From Chitinophaga pinensis (GTDB lineage Bacteria; Bacteroidota; Bacteroidia; Chitinophagales; Chitinophagaceae), in assembly GCA_945872815.1 (NCBI GenBank), contig CAMCAY010000014.1:1-45509 (forward strand): 45,509 nucleotides of DNA, written 5' to 3'. A program made the translations under genes and the position numbers. Below the pieces are notes generated by a model. The model was given only the letters and a program-made list of their open reading frames with translations, did no database searches and was not told the origin of the DNA. Below, in pieces: positions 17,412 to 25,293 of the stretch (the first letter of the stretch is position 1; each line of letters starts with the position of its first letter).

Positions 17412-18791
17412 ATGACATTACTTACTATTGATTGGTCTAGTGTTGGAATGAAAGCAGCACAACTGATATTGTCTCTTTCCATATTAGTCATATTGCATGA
17501 ATTTGGTCATTTTATCACGGCAAAGTGGTTTAAATGCAGGGTAGAGAAATTCTATTTATTTTTTGATCCATGGTTTTCTGTTTTTAAAAAGAAAATAAAA
17601 GATACTGAATATGGTATTGGTTGGTTGCCTTTGGGTGGCTATGTGAAAATATCAGGAATGATTGATGAAAGTATGGACAAAGAGCAACTGAGTCAACCCG
17701 CTCAGCCTTGGGAATTCAGAAGTAAACCCGCCTGGCAAAGATTAATAATAATGATTGGCGGTGTTACCGTGAATGTTTTATTGGCTTTTGTTATTTATTC
17801 AATGATATTGATGGTGTGGGGTGAAAAAAATATCAAGACCAATACATTGAAATACGGAATGTCATTTAATGATCCTATTTTTAATGAATTGGGTTTTAAA
17901 AGCGGTGATAATATTAAAGCTGTTGATGGGAAGGAGATTGTTGAATTTACCGATGCTATAAAAAAATTATTGATTGTTGACAGTAATGTAACCATCATTC
18001 GGGATGGGAAAGAAATGATATTGCCAATGCCTGTTGATTTGATTGGTAAATTAGTTGAAAAAAGAAAAAAATCAGAGAAGTCCATTATTACTCCCCGAGT
18101 TCCTGTTGTTGTTGCAGTTGTTGATGATACTTCACTTGCATATAAAGCAGGGTTGAGAAAAGGTGATCAGATTGTCAGTATAGATTCAATCAGTACATTT
18201 TTTCGTGATGAGTTTGAATCCTTAATGGAAAACAAAAAAATGGGCGAAAAGATAACGCTTGTGGTTAAAAGAAATGACAGCAATATTGTACTTCTTTCTA
18301 TACTTCCAGAGGATGGGAAAATTGGATTTGGAGCGCCTATCTTGCCTGAACAATATGACAGCATGGGCATTTACAAGTACTCAGTAAAAAAATACGGTTT
18401 TTTTGCAGCTATTCCAGCTGGTATCAATCGTGCAGGAGAAGAACTCGGATTTTATATTGATCAGTTTAAAAAAATCTTGTCTCCTAAAACGGGAGCATAC
18501 AAAGGGGTAGGTGGATTTAAATCAATGGGCTCTGTTTTCTCAGGAAAAACCTGGGATTGGGAACATTTCTGGACCATCACGGCATTCTTCTCTATCGTTC
18601 TAGCTTTCATGAATCTATTGCCAATTCCGGCATTGGATGGCGGACATGTTCTATTTACTTTAGTGGAAATGATCACTGGAAGAAAGCCTAGTCAGAAATT
18701 TTTAGAATATGCGCAAATTGTAGGAATGATATTACTTCTTGCATTGATGCTTTATGCCAATGGAAATGATTGGTTTGGTTGGGGAAAGTAA
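17412..18791 (+). CDS. rseP: RseP/site-2 protease family zinc metalloprotease
   Basis: 459 aa. The active-site HEFGH motif is at residues 29-33 in the first membrane helix, and the third zinc ligand lies in NLLPIPALDGGH at about 401-412. Two PDZ-like regions sit between them, at about 145-200 (FNDPIFNELGFKSGDNIKAV) and 220-300 (SLAYKAGLRKGDQIVSID). RseP cleaves membrane-embedded anti-sigma factors and signal-peptide remnants within the inner membrane. The tail has one or two further helices. The family call is secure; the regulated sigma factor is not visible here. Confidence 0.93.
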   Translation: MTLLTIDWSSVGMKAAQLILSLSILVILHEFGHFITAKWFKCRVEKFYLFFDPWFSVFKKKIKDTEYGIGWLPLGGYVKISGMIDESMDKEQLSQPAQPWEFRSKPAWQRLIIMIGGVTVNVLLAFVIYSMILMVWGEKNIKTNTLKYGMSFNDPIFNELGFKSGDNIKAVDGKEIVEFTDAIKKLLIVDSNVTIIRDGKEMILPMPVDLIGKLVEKRKKSEKSIITPRVPVVVAVVDDTSLAYKAGLRKGDQIVSIDSISTFFRDEFESLMENKKMGEKITLVVKRNDSNIVLLSILPEDGKIGFGAPILPEQYDSMGIYKYSVKKYGFFAAIPAGINRAGEELGFYIDQFKKILSPKTGAYKGVGGFKSMGSVFSGKTWDWEHFWTITAFFSIVLAFMNLLPIPALDGGHVLFTLVEMITGRKPSQKFLEYAQIVGMILLLALMLYANGNDWFGWGK

Positions 18792-18916
18792 TTAGATTTT
18801 GATATTTATTCTTGGATTTATTTATCGTTTTGATTTTGTTTTCAAATTCTATTGAAGCTATTTCTTATCATTTGTTTTTCGTACTTGCTATTTAATTATT
18901 GTAGTAATTTCGTACA

Positions 18917-20158
18917 ATGTTGAAGTCCATTCACATTTTTCAGAATTCCATTAGGCTTACTTTTCAGGAATTAAAAGTAAACAAACTCCGTACTGCTTTA
19001 AGTTTGACAGGAGTTGCATTTGGGATTTTTTGTATCATTGGTGTTCTCACTACTGTAAACAGTCTAGAGCAAAATATTCAAAATGAAGTAAAGAGCTTGG
19101 GAAGTAATACTATTTACATAGATAAATGGGATTACAGCGGAGGTCCCGGAAGACCTATTTGGAAATACAGGGCCAGGCCTGTGATGAAAAATGAAGAAGC
19201 TGCCTTGATAAAACAACGATCTTTACTTACCGAATCTGCAACTTATCTGATGCAGACCATGGCCAATATCTCTTATAAAGATGATGTAATCGAAAATTCA
19301 ACTGTTTATTGTATCAACGAAGATCAAATTGATATTCAGCCAATTCAATTTGAATCAGGTAGGTATTTTTCTTCTGCAGAATTCACTAATGGCACCAATA
19401 ACTGTATTATCGGTTATTCCAACGCTGAAGATTTATTTGGTAATGCTGACAGGGCATTGGGTAAACAAATAGATATTAAAGGTAAAAAAGCAACCATCAT
19501 CGGAATCATAAAAAAAGAAGGGAAGAGCTTCATTGGCTGGGATTATGATAAATGTATTATGATCAATAATAAGTTTGCAAAACAGGTATTTGACCCCGAA
19601 TTTTCAAATCCAATATTGATTGTAAAAGGTAAATTAAATATCACTACCAATGCATTGAGTCAGGAACTGCGCGGCATCATGCGCCAAATAAGAAGATTGA
19701 GCCCTTTACAGGAAGATAACTTTTCATTGAACAGTGTGGAGGCTTTCAGTAAAGCCATTTCTGATTCATTTGTAACCATCAATATTGTAGGCTCCATCAT
19801 TGGAGGAATCAGTTTGATTGTAGGGATGTTTGGCATTGCCAATATTATGTTTGTAACCGTAAAAGAAAGAACATCAGTCATTGGTTTAAAGAAAGCGATT
19901 GGAGCCAAAAAGGGAACCATCTTATTTGAATTTCTATTGGAGGCATCCATACTATGTATATTGGGAGGGTTGATTGGTTTATTGCTTGTGTACATTTTAA
20001 CATTGATATTGTCAGGACCGCTTGATTTTCCTGTATACTTGTCTGCATCAATGATTGTAACCACTTTTATTATTTGTCTGGCAGTAGGAGTGATTGCAGG
20101 GATAATACCCGCATCCAGAGCGGCAAAAATGGATCCTGTGAAAGCCATTCGCAGTTAG
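18917..20158 (+). CDS. ABC transporter permease, MacB/FtsX type
   Basis: 413 aa with a MacB-like layout. A first membrane helix lies at about residues 25-48 (TALSLTGVAFGIFCIIGVLT), followed by a large periplasmic domain of about 240 residues. Three C-terminal helices follow, with GMFGIANIMFVTVKERTSVI and the KKAIGAKKGTIL coupling helix, ending in the GIIPASRAAKMDPVKAIRS tail. Such permeases pair with a separate ATPase to move signals, lipoproteins or drugs in a mechanotransmission mode. No ATPase gene adjoins it, so its partner is elsewhere. A candidate promoter (TTG at 18885, TAATTTCG at 18905) lies just upstream. Confidence 0.85.
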   Translation: MLKSIHIFQNSIRLTFQELKVNKLRTALSLTGVAFGIFCIIGVLTTVNSLEQNIQNEVKSLGSNTIYIDKWDYSGGPGRPIWKYRARPVMKNEEAALIKQRSLLTESATYLMQTMANISYKDDVIENSTVYCINEDQIDIQPIQFESGRYFSSAEFTNGTNNCIIGYSNAEDLFGNADRALGKQIDIKGKKATIIGIIKKEGKSFIGWDYDKCIMINNKFAKQVFDPEFSNPILIVKGKLNITTNALSQELRGIMRQIRRLSPLQEDNFSLNSVEAFSKAISDSFVTINIVGSIIGGISLIVGMFGIANIMFVTVKERTSVIGLKKAIGAKKGTILFEFLLEASILCILGGLIGLLLVYILTLILSGPLDFPVYLSASMIVTTFIICLAVGVIAGIIPASRAAKMDPVKAIRS

Positions 20159-20185
20159 TAACTTTAATACAAAAATTAAACAACA

Positions 20186-21229
20186 TTGAGTATTACAATT
20201 CTCGCTATAGAATCTTCTTGTGATGAAACATCCGCAGCTGTTTGTAAAGACGGAGTGATACTATCCAATATCATTGCCTCTCAAAAAATCCATGAACAAT
20301 ATGGCGGTGTTGTGCCAGAGCTTGCCAGCAGAGCTCACATGCAGAACATTGTGCCAGTGGTGGATGTTGCCCTGAAAAATGCAGGGTGTAGTTTACAGGA
20401 TTTAAATGCCATTGCATTTACACAAGCTCCGGGATTGATTGGTGCATTGCTGGTAGGAGGGCAGTTCGCAAAGTCAGTGTCATTGTCTCTGAACATTCCA
20501 TTGATAGCTGTTCATCACATGCAAGCGCATGTATTGGCTAATTTGATTGAAGACCCAAAGCCGAGTTTTCCTTTTCTGTGTTTAACAGTAAGTGGCGGAC
20601 ATACTCAAATTGTATTATGTGAATCTCCTTTGAATATGAAAGTGATTGGTCAAACTATTGACGATGCTGCAGGAGAAGCTTTCGACAAAACTGCTAAAAT
20701 GCTGGGCTTGCCCTACCCGGGAGGCCCATTGGTAGATAAATATGCTAAAGAGGGAAACCCTGATGCGTATAAATTCCCTGAACCTCAAATACAAGGATTG
20801 GATTTCAGTTTTTCCGGATTAAAAACTTCTATTCTTTATTTTTTAAACAATGCCGGAAGCAGTAACGTATACAAAGAAAATTTTTCGGTAAATGCAGAAG
20901 AACGACAGCAATTCATTGATGATCATCTGCCTGACATTTGTGCTTCTGTTCAATCAAGGATTATTTCAATCCTGCTGAATAAATTGCAAAAGGCATCTAA
21001 AGAAACAGGAATTAAAGACGTATGTATTGCCGGAGGAGTGAGTGCCAATAGTGGACTGAGGACAGCTATAACGGAAATGGGTAAACGCAATAACTGGAAT
21101 GTGTATATACCTAAATTTGAGTATTGTACCGATAATGCTGCTATGATTGCCATTGCAGGCTATTTCAAATATCTTGAAAATGAATTTTCTGATTTGTCTG
21201 TATCATCAACTGCCAGAGCGGAATGGTGA
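20186..21229 (+). CDS. tsaD: tRNA t6A biosynthesis transferase TsaD (TTG start)
   Basis: 347 aa. ILAIESSCDETSAAV at the N-terminus is the ASKHA ATP-site signature, HHMQAH at 110-115 holds the iron ligands, and VSGGHTQI, DDAAGEAFDKTAKML and CIAGGVSANSGLR complete the family pattern. TsaD transfers the threonylcarbamoyl group from TC-AMP to A37 of ANN-decoding tRNAs, in complex with TsaB and TsaE. The start is TTG at 20186; no upstream ATG exists in frame, and the expected N-terminus begins exactly there. It lies 27 nt after the permease gene and 15 nt before a tRNA methyltransferase. Confidence 0.95.
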   Translation: MSITILAIESSCDETSAAVCKDGVILSNIIASQKIHEQYGGVVPELASRAHMQNIVPVVDVALKNAGCSLQDLNAIAFTQAPGLIGALLVGGQFAKSVSLSLNIPLIAVHHMQAHVLANLIEDPKPSFPFLCLTVSGGHTQIVLCESPLNMKVIGQTIDDAAGEAFDKTAKMLGLPYPGGPLVDKYAKEGNPDAYKFPEPQIQGLDFSFSGLKTSILYFLNNAGSSNVYKENFSVNAEERQQFIDDHLPDICASVQSRIISILLNKLQKASKETGIKDVCIAGGVSANSGLRTAITEMGKRNNWNVYIPKFEYCTDNAAMIAIAGYFKYLENEFSDLSVSSTARAEW

Positions 21230-21244
21230 TTTAATTAACTTTTA

Positions 21245-21970
21245 ATGCGCCAATCCTATTTTCAATTCAAGCAGTTTATTGTACATCAGGAAAATTGCGC
21301 CATGAAAGTGTGTACCGATTCCTGTTTATTTGGTGCTTGGACGGCCATCAAGGCAAGTCAACAAGAAAGTCCTGCAAAAAAAGCACTTGATATTGGAGGT
21401 GGTACAGGATTGTTGAGTATGATGTTTGCGCAAAAAAATAACACAGACATAGATGTAATTGAAATTAATCAGGCTGCTTCTCAACAAGCCATTCAAAATA
21501 TCTCTTTGTCCGACTGGAAAGATTCCATACATGTGAAGAATACTTCATTACAACTTTTTAGCCCGGTTCAGCAATATGATTTTATTTTCTCCAATCCTCC
21601 TTTCTTTGAAAATGATTTGAAATCTGCAGATGAGTTTAAAAATTCAGCAAAGCATGATACTGAATTAAGTCTGGACTTTCTGTTTCATTTCATTGCTGAA
21701 CATATTGCAACCAATGGAAAAGCTACAGTATTATTACCTTTTCACCGAACTTCAGCATTTGAAGAGTTGATAATTGAAAATGGCATGTTTGTGAATGAAA
21801 AATTATTGGTCAAGCAGTCCGTCAAACATGATTATTTCAGGTCCATGTTGTTGTTTTCCAAAATCAAACAGTCCAAAGCGGTTGAAACAGAAATTTCCAT
21901 TCGCGATGATCAAAATGAATATACCCTTGAATTTAAAGATTTGTTGAGGGATTATTATCTTGCTTTCTGA
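21245..21970 (+). CDS. tRNA1(Val) A37 N6-methyltransferase, TrmN6/YfiC-like
   Basis: 241 aa. FKQFIVHQENCAMKVCTDSC is the family N-terminus, ALDIGGGTGLLS (48-59) is the SAM-binding motif I, and NPPF at 117-120 is the catalytic motif of N6-adenine RNA/DNA methyltransferases. Members methylate A37 of tRNA1(Val). It follows tsaD by 15 nt and is likely co-transcribed, giving two adjacent genes that modify the same tRNA position. It converges on the next gene with only 14 nt between stops. Confidence 0.88.
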   Translation: MRQSYFQFKQFIVHQENCAMKVCTDSCLFGAWTAIKASQQESPAKKALDIGGGTGLLSMMFAQKNNTDIDVIEINQAASQQAIQNISLSDWKDSIHVKNTSLQLFSPVQQYDFIFSNPPFFENDLKSADEFKNSAKHDTELSLDFLFHFIAEHIATNGKATVLLPFHRTSAFEELIIENGMFVNEKLLVKQSVKHDYFRSMLLFSKIKQSKAVETEISIRDDQNEYTLEFKDLLRDYYLAF

Positions 21971-21984
21971 ATTTTCGAAAATAT

Positions 21985-23190
21985 TTATAAAGACACCTCG
22001 GCGTATTCTTTCATATATTGATAATACTCGGTTAGATTTCCTTTTTCAACAATAGTAGCTTTATCAATTATCTTACTGTTACCATCTATGATGTCCTTTA
22101 ATACATGTTTGATCAATTGTTGACCAAAATATCTGCTGGCATCACGTGGTAGCTCATTGGGCAAGTTTCCTACAGCCATGATGTCTATTGAGTCAGGTAA
22201 GTAAGGGGCTGTTTTTTCAAAAGTTATTTTGTTGACACCGTAAACAGGGTCATCAATGGTAGAGTCTCCTAAATTGCATGGAACGGAACCATACATGTCA
22301 TCTGTAATGTCTGCGATGGTTTTAATTCTGAAAGAAGGGCTATTAACGAATTCTTTTTCAAATAGTCTAGGGATGTCATGATCCCAGTAAATTCCATTCA
22401 TTAAAATATCCGTGTGAGGAATGTATTTGTCAAAAGTGCAATAATAATCGGAGGGGTTTTGATGGAAATCTGTTCTGCTATAATTATTGTTTGACTTATG
22501 CAAATACAAATCCCTTCCTTTTAAATGAACATATACAGGATAAGAGAATTCTTTTTCAATATACTCATCCGGTTCTACTTCATGAATGCCCAATAGATTC
22601 ATGATTTCTAGAACACCGTGAGCCACTCGTCCGCTCCCTGTTACAGCAATTTTAATAGGAGGTACATTTAATCCGAAATAAGTATGAATAAGGTCGTTGA
22701 AACTTTTGTTGGAGTTCACTTTTTCGAGTTGGTAAGCACCTGTTTTTTTTCCGTAAGCCAACATGCCATTGTGGGCACCAACAACACCTGCAAAAAAACC
22801 AAAGCCGATGATTCGTTTGCCGTCATCATGTTCCAGACATTCGTAATCGATTAGCGTAATTTTTTTTTCAATTATTTTTTTTAATAGTTTTTGGTTGTAG
22901 GGTTGTAGTTTTTTTGTGTGAGAGAAAAATAAATAAGTTTTTCCTTCAATCAGCATATTTAAAGGCACTTCTTTGATGCCTAAAAGTATATCGCAGTCGG
23001 TCATATCTTCTCTTACTTCAATTCCAGCCATCAGATATTCCTTGTCAGAATAGCAGCGGTTTTCACTTTGTTGTACAACTACTTTTAAATTGGGTTGAGT
23101 TTTATTGAGAAATTTGCATTGAGCAGGAGTAAGCGCAACTCTGTTATCAGAAGGGATTTTACCTTCTCTTATTAGTCCTAAAGTAAGCAT
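21985..23190 (-). CDS. Saccharopine dehydrogenase / AlaDH-PNT-like NAD(P) oxidoreductase
   Basis: 401 aa. The N-terminal half (GLIREGKIPSDNRVALTPAQ) is the alanine-dehydrogenase/transhydrogenase-like domain. Next come CDILLGIKEVP and the FFSHTKKLQPYN segment, then a Rossmann loop IAVTGSGRVAHGVLEI. The SHT…QPYN pair and GFGFFAGVVGAHNG resemble the lysine-ketoglutarate reductase/saccharopine dehydrogenase group used in lysine metabolism. A start at 23190 (MLTLGLIREG) fits the family. Its 5' end faces hscB across a shared 95-nt promoter region. The exact reaction is inferred from the family. Confidence 0.78.
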   Translation of the reverse strand: MLTLGLIREGKIPSDNRVALTPAQCKFLNKTQPNLKVVVQQSENRCYSDKEYLMAGIEVREDMTDCDILLGIKEVPLNMLIEGKTYLFFSHTKKLQPYNQKLLKKIIEKKITLIDYECLEHDDGKRIIGFGFFAGVVGAHNGMLAYGKKTGAYQLEKVNSNKSFNDLIHTYFGLNVPPIKIAVTGSGRVAHGVLEIMNLLGIHEVEPDEYIEKEFSYPVYVHLKGRDLYLHKSNNNYSRTDFHQNPSDYYCTFDKYIPHTDILMNGIYWDHDIPRLFEKEFVNSPSFRIKTIADITDDMYGSVPCNLGDSTIDDPVYGVNKITFEKTAPYLPDSIDIMAVGNLPNELPRDASRYFGQQLIKHVLKDIIDGNSKIIDKATIVEKGNLTEYYQYMKEYAEVSL

Positions 23191-23240
23191 TCGTTTTTAT
23201 TTGGCGGCAATTTACATTTTTATATGAATAGTTTCGATTC

Positions 23241-23254
23241 TACATTTGTACAAA
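23241..23254 (+). promoter_or_regulatory. Candidate promoter/palindrome before hscB
   Basis: TACATTTG (23241-23248) fits the TAnnTTTG -7 element. It overlaps a 12-bp perfect palindrome ATTTGTACAAAT (23243-23254), a possible operator. It lies about 40 nt before the hscB start within the divergent spacer. Confidence 0.42.
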
Positions 23255-23285
23255 TATTAATCGGACAAAAAAAATCCAATCAGGA

Positions 23286-23774
23286 ATGAATTATTACGAA
23301 TTATTTGAAATACCAGTTTCTCCTAAAGTAGATTCAGTCATCGTATCAAAAAAATACTTTGCATTACAGCGTAGTTCACATCCGGATTTTCATACTAATG
23401 CAACGGAGGATGAGAAGGAGGCTATGCTGGAATTATCAGCACATATTAACAGGGCATTTCTTATTTTCAAGGATCCTCAAAAAACAATAGAGTATTTTTT
23501 GGAACAAAAGGGGCAGTTATTAGAGAACGAAAAATATACGTTATCCAATGATTTTTTAATGGAAATGATGGAGTTTAATGAGGAATTGGAAAACAAGGAT
23601 ATAGGTACAGCAGAGGCTGAGATAGTAGCTTATCAGGATAATTTACTAAAGGATATACAAGGAATTCTAATTTCAAATAGTGCGGAGATTACAGATGTGG
23701 ATTTAGTAAAAATGAAAGATTACTACTATAAGAAAAAATATTTACAGCGTATTTTGGATAGGTTACATGAATAA
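23286..23774 (+). CDS. hscB: Fe-S assembly co-chaperone HscB
   Basis: 162 aa, the normal size. The N-terminal J domain starts MNYYELFEIP and has HPD at residues 32-34 (SHPDFH), the motif that stimulates HscA/DnaK ATP hydrolysis. The C-terminal three-helix domain includes DFLMEMMEFNEELEN, the IscU-binding helix with its acidic and hydrophobic pattern. Together these distinguish HscB from general DnaJ proteins, which would carry Gly/Phe and zinc regions. It helps transfer Fe-S clusters from IscU to acceptors. No other isc/suf gene is in view. Confidence 0.9.
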   Translation: MNYYELFEIPVSPKVDSVIVSKKYFALQRSSHPDFHTNATEDEKEAMLELSAHINRAFLIFKDPQKTIEYFLEQKGQLLENEKYTLSNDFLMEMMEFNEELENKDIGTAEAEIVAYQDNLLKDIQGILISNSAEITDVDLVKMKDYYYKKKYLQRILDRLHE

Positions 23775-23801
23775 TGTAATATTGCAATCTAATTTCAAAA
23801 T

Positions 23802-23865
23802 GCCCAAGTAGCGGTCCCGATAGATATCGGGAGGTAGACGCTACTAAAGCAGTCAAAGATTTGAC
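23802..23865 (+). pseudogene. Broken tRNA-Leu-like 5' half with inserted hairpin
   Basis: Positions 23802-23814 match the first 13 bases of the intact tRNA-Leu at 11 of 13. Positions 23833-23841 (GGTAGACGC) match its D-arm exactly. Between them, four bases of the tRNA are replaced by an 18-nt inverted repeat, TCCCGATA-GA-TATCGGGA (23815-23832). A second small hairpin (GTCAAA-GA-TTTGAC, 23852-23865) follows where the anticodon arm would be. No T-arm or 3' acceptor strand is present. It is therefore a decayed tRNA copy or a hairpin inserted into one, and not a functional gene. Confidence 0.55.
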
Positions 23866-23915
23866 GATAAATTTAAGTTCTTATTAGATTTTAAATTAAA
23901 ATCTATAAAAATATT

Positions 23916-23999
23916 GCCCAGGTGGCGGAATTGGTAGACGCAGCAGACTCAAAATCTGCCGTTCGCAAGGATGTGCTGGTTCGATTCCAGTCCTGGGCA
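23916..23999 (+). tRNA. tRNA-Leu (anticodon CAA)
   Basis: An 84-nt cloverleaf. The acceptor arm GCCCAGG pairs with CCTGGGC, and the D-arm is GGCGGAATTGGTAGACGC. The anticodon stem GCAGA/TCTGC holds loop CTCAAAA, giving anticodon CAA for UUG codons. A long variable arm, as in class II tRNAs, is followed by the T-arm with GGTTCGATTCC. CCA is not encoded after the discriminator A. The 3' end is the likely integration target of the adjacent tyrosine recombinase. Confidence 0.95.
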
Positions 24000-24002
24000 C
24001 AA

Positions 24003-24028
24003 AGCCTTCTTTTTAGAAGGCTTTTTTT
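24003..24028 (+). terminator. Rho-independent terminator of tRNA-Leu
   Basis: An 8-bp stem AGCCTTCT / AGAAGGCT with a four-T loop is followed by a run of T residues, directly after the tRNA. Confidence 0.85.
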
Positions 24029-24110
24029 ATGCTCAAAACCTCTATCAATAAAGAGTTTCAAAATATTATATTTTCCTTTCATTTCTTTTATTTTCTCTTT
24101 TTTTCTCAGT

Positions 24111-24166
24111 TTTTGTACCTCCATTGTACCTCGAGGCGTCTTTTAGGGGTCTCTGGAGGTACAAAA
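24111..24166. repeat. 13-bp inverted repeat upstream of integrase
   Basis: TTTTGTACCTCCA (24111-24123) is repeated in perfect inverted form at 24154-24166, with a third partial copy TTGTACCTC at 24124-24132. Such iterated sites between a tRNA end and an integrase gene are typical arm-type binding sites for Int/Xis, or an operator for int. Both readings are inference. Confidence 0.55.
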
Positions 24167-24207
24167 AAGACCTTTTTCCAACCAAATTTTCTTAATTTTA
24201 GGATACT

Positions 24208-25278
24208 ATGAGTGTAAAACTAAGAAAACGCAAAAACGGCGATGGTACCATCTCTTTGAGACTTGATATCTATAAAGATGGCAGGAGAATAATTGAAACA
24301 TTGAAGCATCTTCAATTGGCTAAACAATCCAATTTGGTCGACAGGGAAAACAACAAAGAAAAACTTAGGCAGGCAGAAGCCATTGCCATCCAGCGAGCCG
24401 CTGAACTGGAAGCCAACAACTATGATATGGATTTAGATATTGGCAGGAAAACGATTGTTACTTTCTGGATGCAATCTTACGTGGATAATTACAATAAGAA
24501 AGATAAACGAAACATGCAATCAGTTTTGAATAAGTTTGTCAAGTTTTTATCAGAGATTAGAAAGCCCAACTTAACCTTTGCTGAACTGAAGCCCTTGATG
24601 ATTGAAGATTTTATAGAGTATCTCGAAGAGGGTAGCAAAGGGGAGGGAGCTCGTTCCTATTTTCATCGGTTCAAGAAAATGTTACACCACGCTTACAGGA
24701 GAAGAGTCTTGAGAACCAACATACTTGATTTTGTAGAGAGAAAAGCAACGGGCAAAGCAAGAAAAAAAGATATTCTGACATTGGACGAATTAAAGCTGCT
24801 TTCTGAAACGTACATCAAAAACTTAGAGATAAAAAAGGCGTTTTTGTTTACCTGTGTCACAGGTCTGCGATTTTGCGATATCAATCAACTTAAATGGAAA
24901 AACATCAATCTGAAGGATAGGATGCTAAGTCTTAATCAAAGTAAAACTAGCGAGGATGTTACAATACCATTGAATGATACTGCATTAAAACTAATAGGAG
25001 AGGCAGGTAAGCCAACGATGAAGGTTTTTTCTCTTCCCTCAGCAAATGGTTGTAACAAGATATTGAAAGCATGGATAGAAAGTGCAGGGATACAAAAGCA
25101 AATCACCTGGCATAATGGTCGCCATTCTTTCGGTACAAATTTGATATTTAATGGAGTGGATGTGGTAACCGCTTCAAAGCTTCTTGGTCACACCTCTCTT
25201 AAACATACCCAGCGTTATGTAAACACTGCTGCAGAATTGAAAGAGAAAGCTACTAATATGATAAATATTGATTTATAA
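24208..25278 (+). CDS. Tyrosine-type site-specific integrase
   Basis: A 356-aa tyrosine recombinase. The N-terminal arm-binding part starts MSVKLRKRKNGDGTISLRLD, and a SAM-like core-binding domain spans about 85-175. The catalytic domain carries R221 (TGLRFCDI), K246 (NQSKTSED), H302-x2-R305 (WHNGRHSFGT), H328 (LLGHTSL) and Y337 (QRYVNT). The full catalytic set is present, so it is probably active. It lies just after tRNA-Leu, the expected attachment site. The N-terminal region is the form usual in Bacteroidota integrative elements. Confidence 0.93.
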   Translation: MSVKLRKRKNGDGTISLRLDIYKDGRRIIETLKHLQLAKQSNLVDRENNKEKLRQAEAIAIQRAAELEANNYDMDLDIGRKTIVTFWMQSYVDNYNKKDKRNMQSVLNKFVKFLSEIRKPNLTFAELKPLMIEDFIEYLEEGSKGEGARSYFHRFKKMLHHAYRRRVLRTNILDFVERKATGKARKKDILTLDELKLLSETYIKNLEIKKAFLFTCVTGLRFCDINQLKWKNINLKDRMLSLNQSKTSEDVTIPLNDTALKLIGEAGKPTMKVFSLPSANGCNKILKAWIESAGIQKQITWHNGRHSFGTNLIFNGVDVVTASKLLGHTSLKHTQRYVNTAAELKEKATNMINIDL

Positions 25279-25293
25279 TAACAACTAAATTAT

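Noticed and set aside
19660-20148. A 162-codon open frame on the minus strand
   Set aside because: It lies entirely within the MacB-like permease gene, whose motifs are clear, and its translation has no recognisable features; it is a shadow of that gene.
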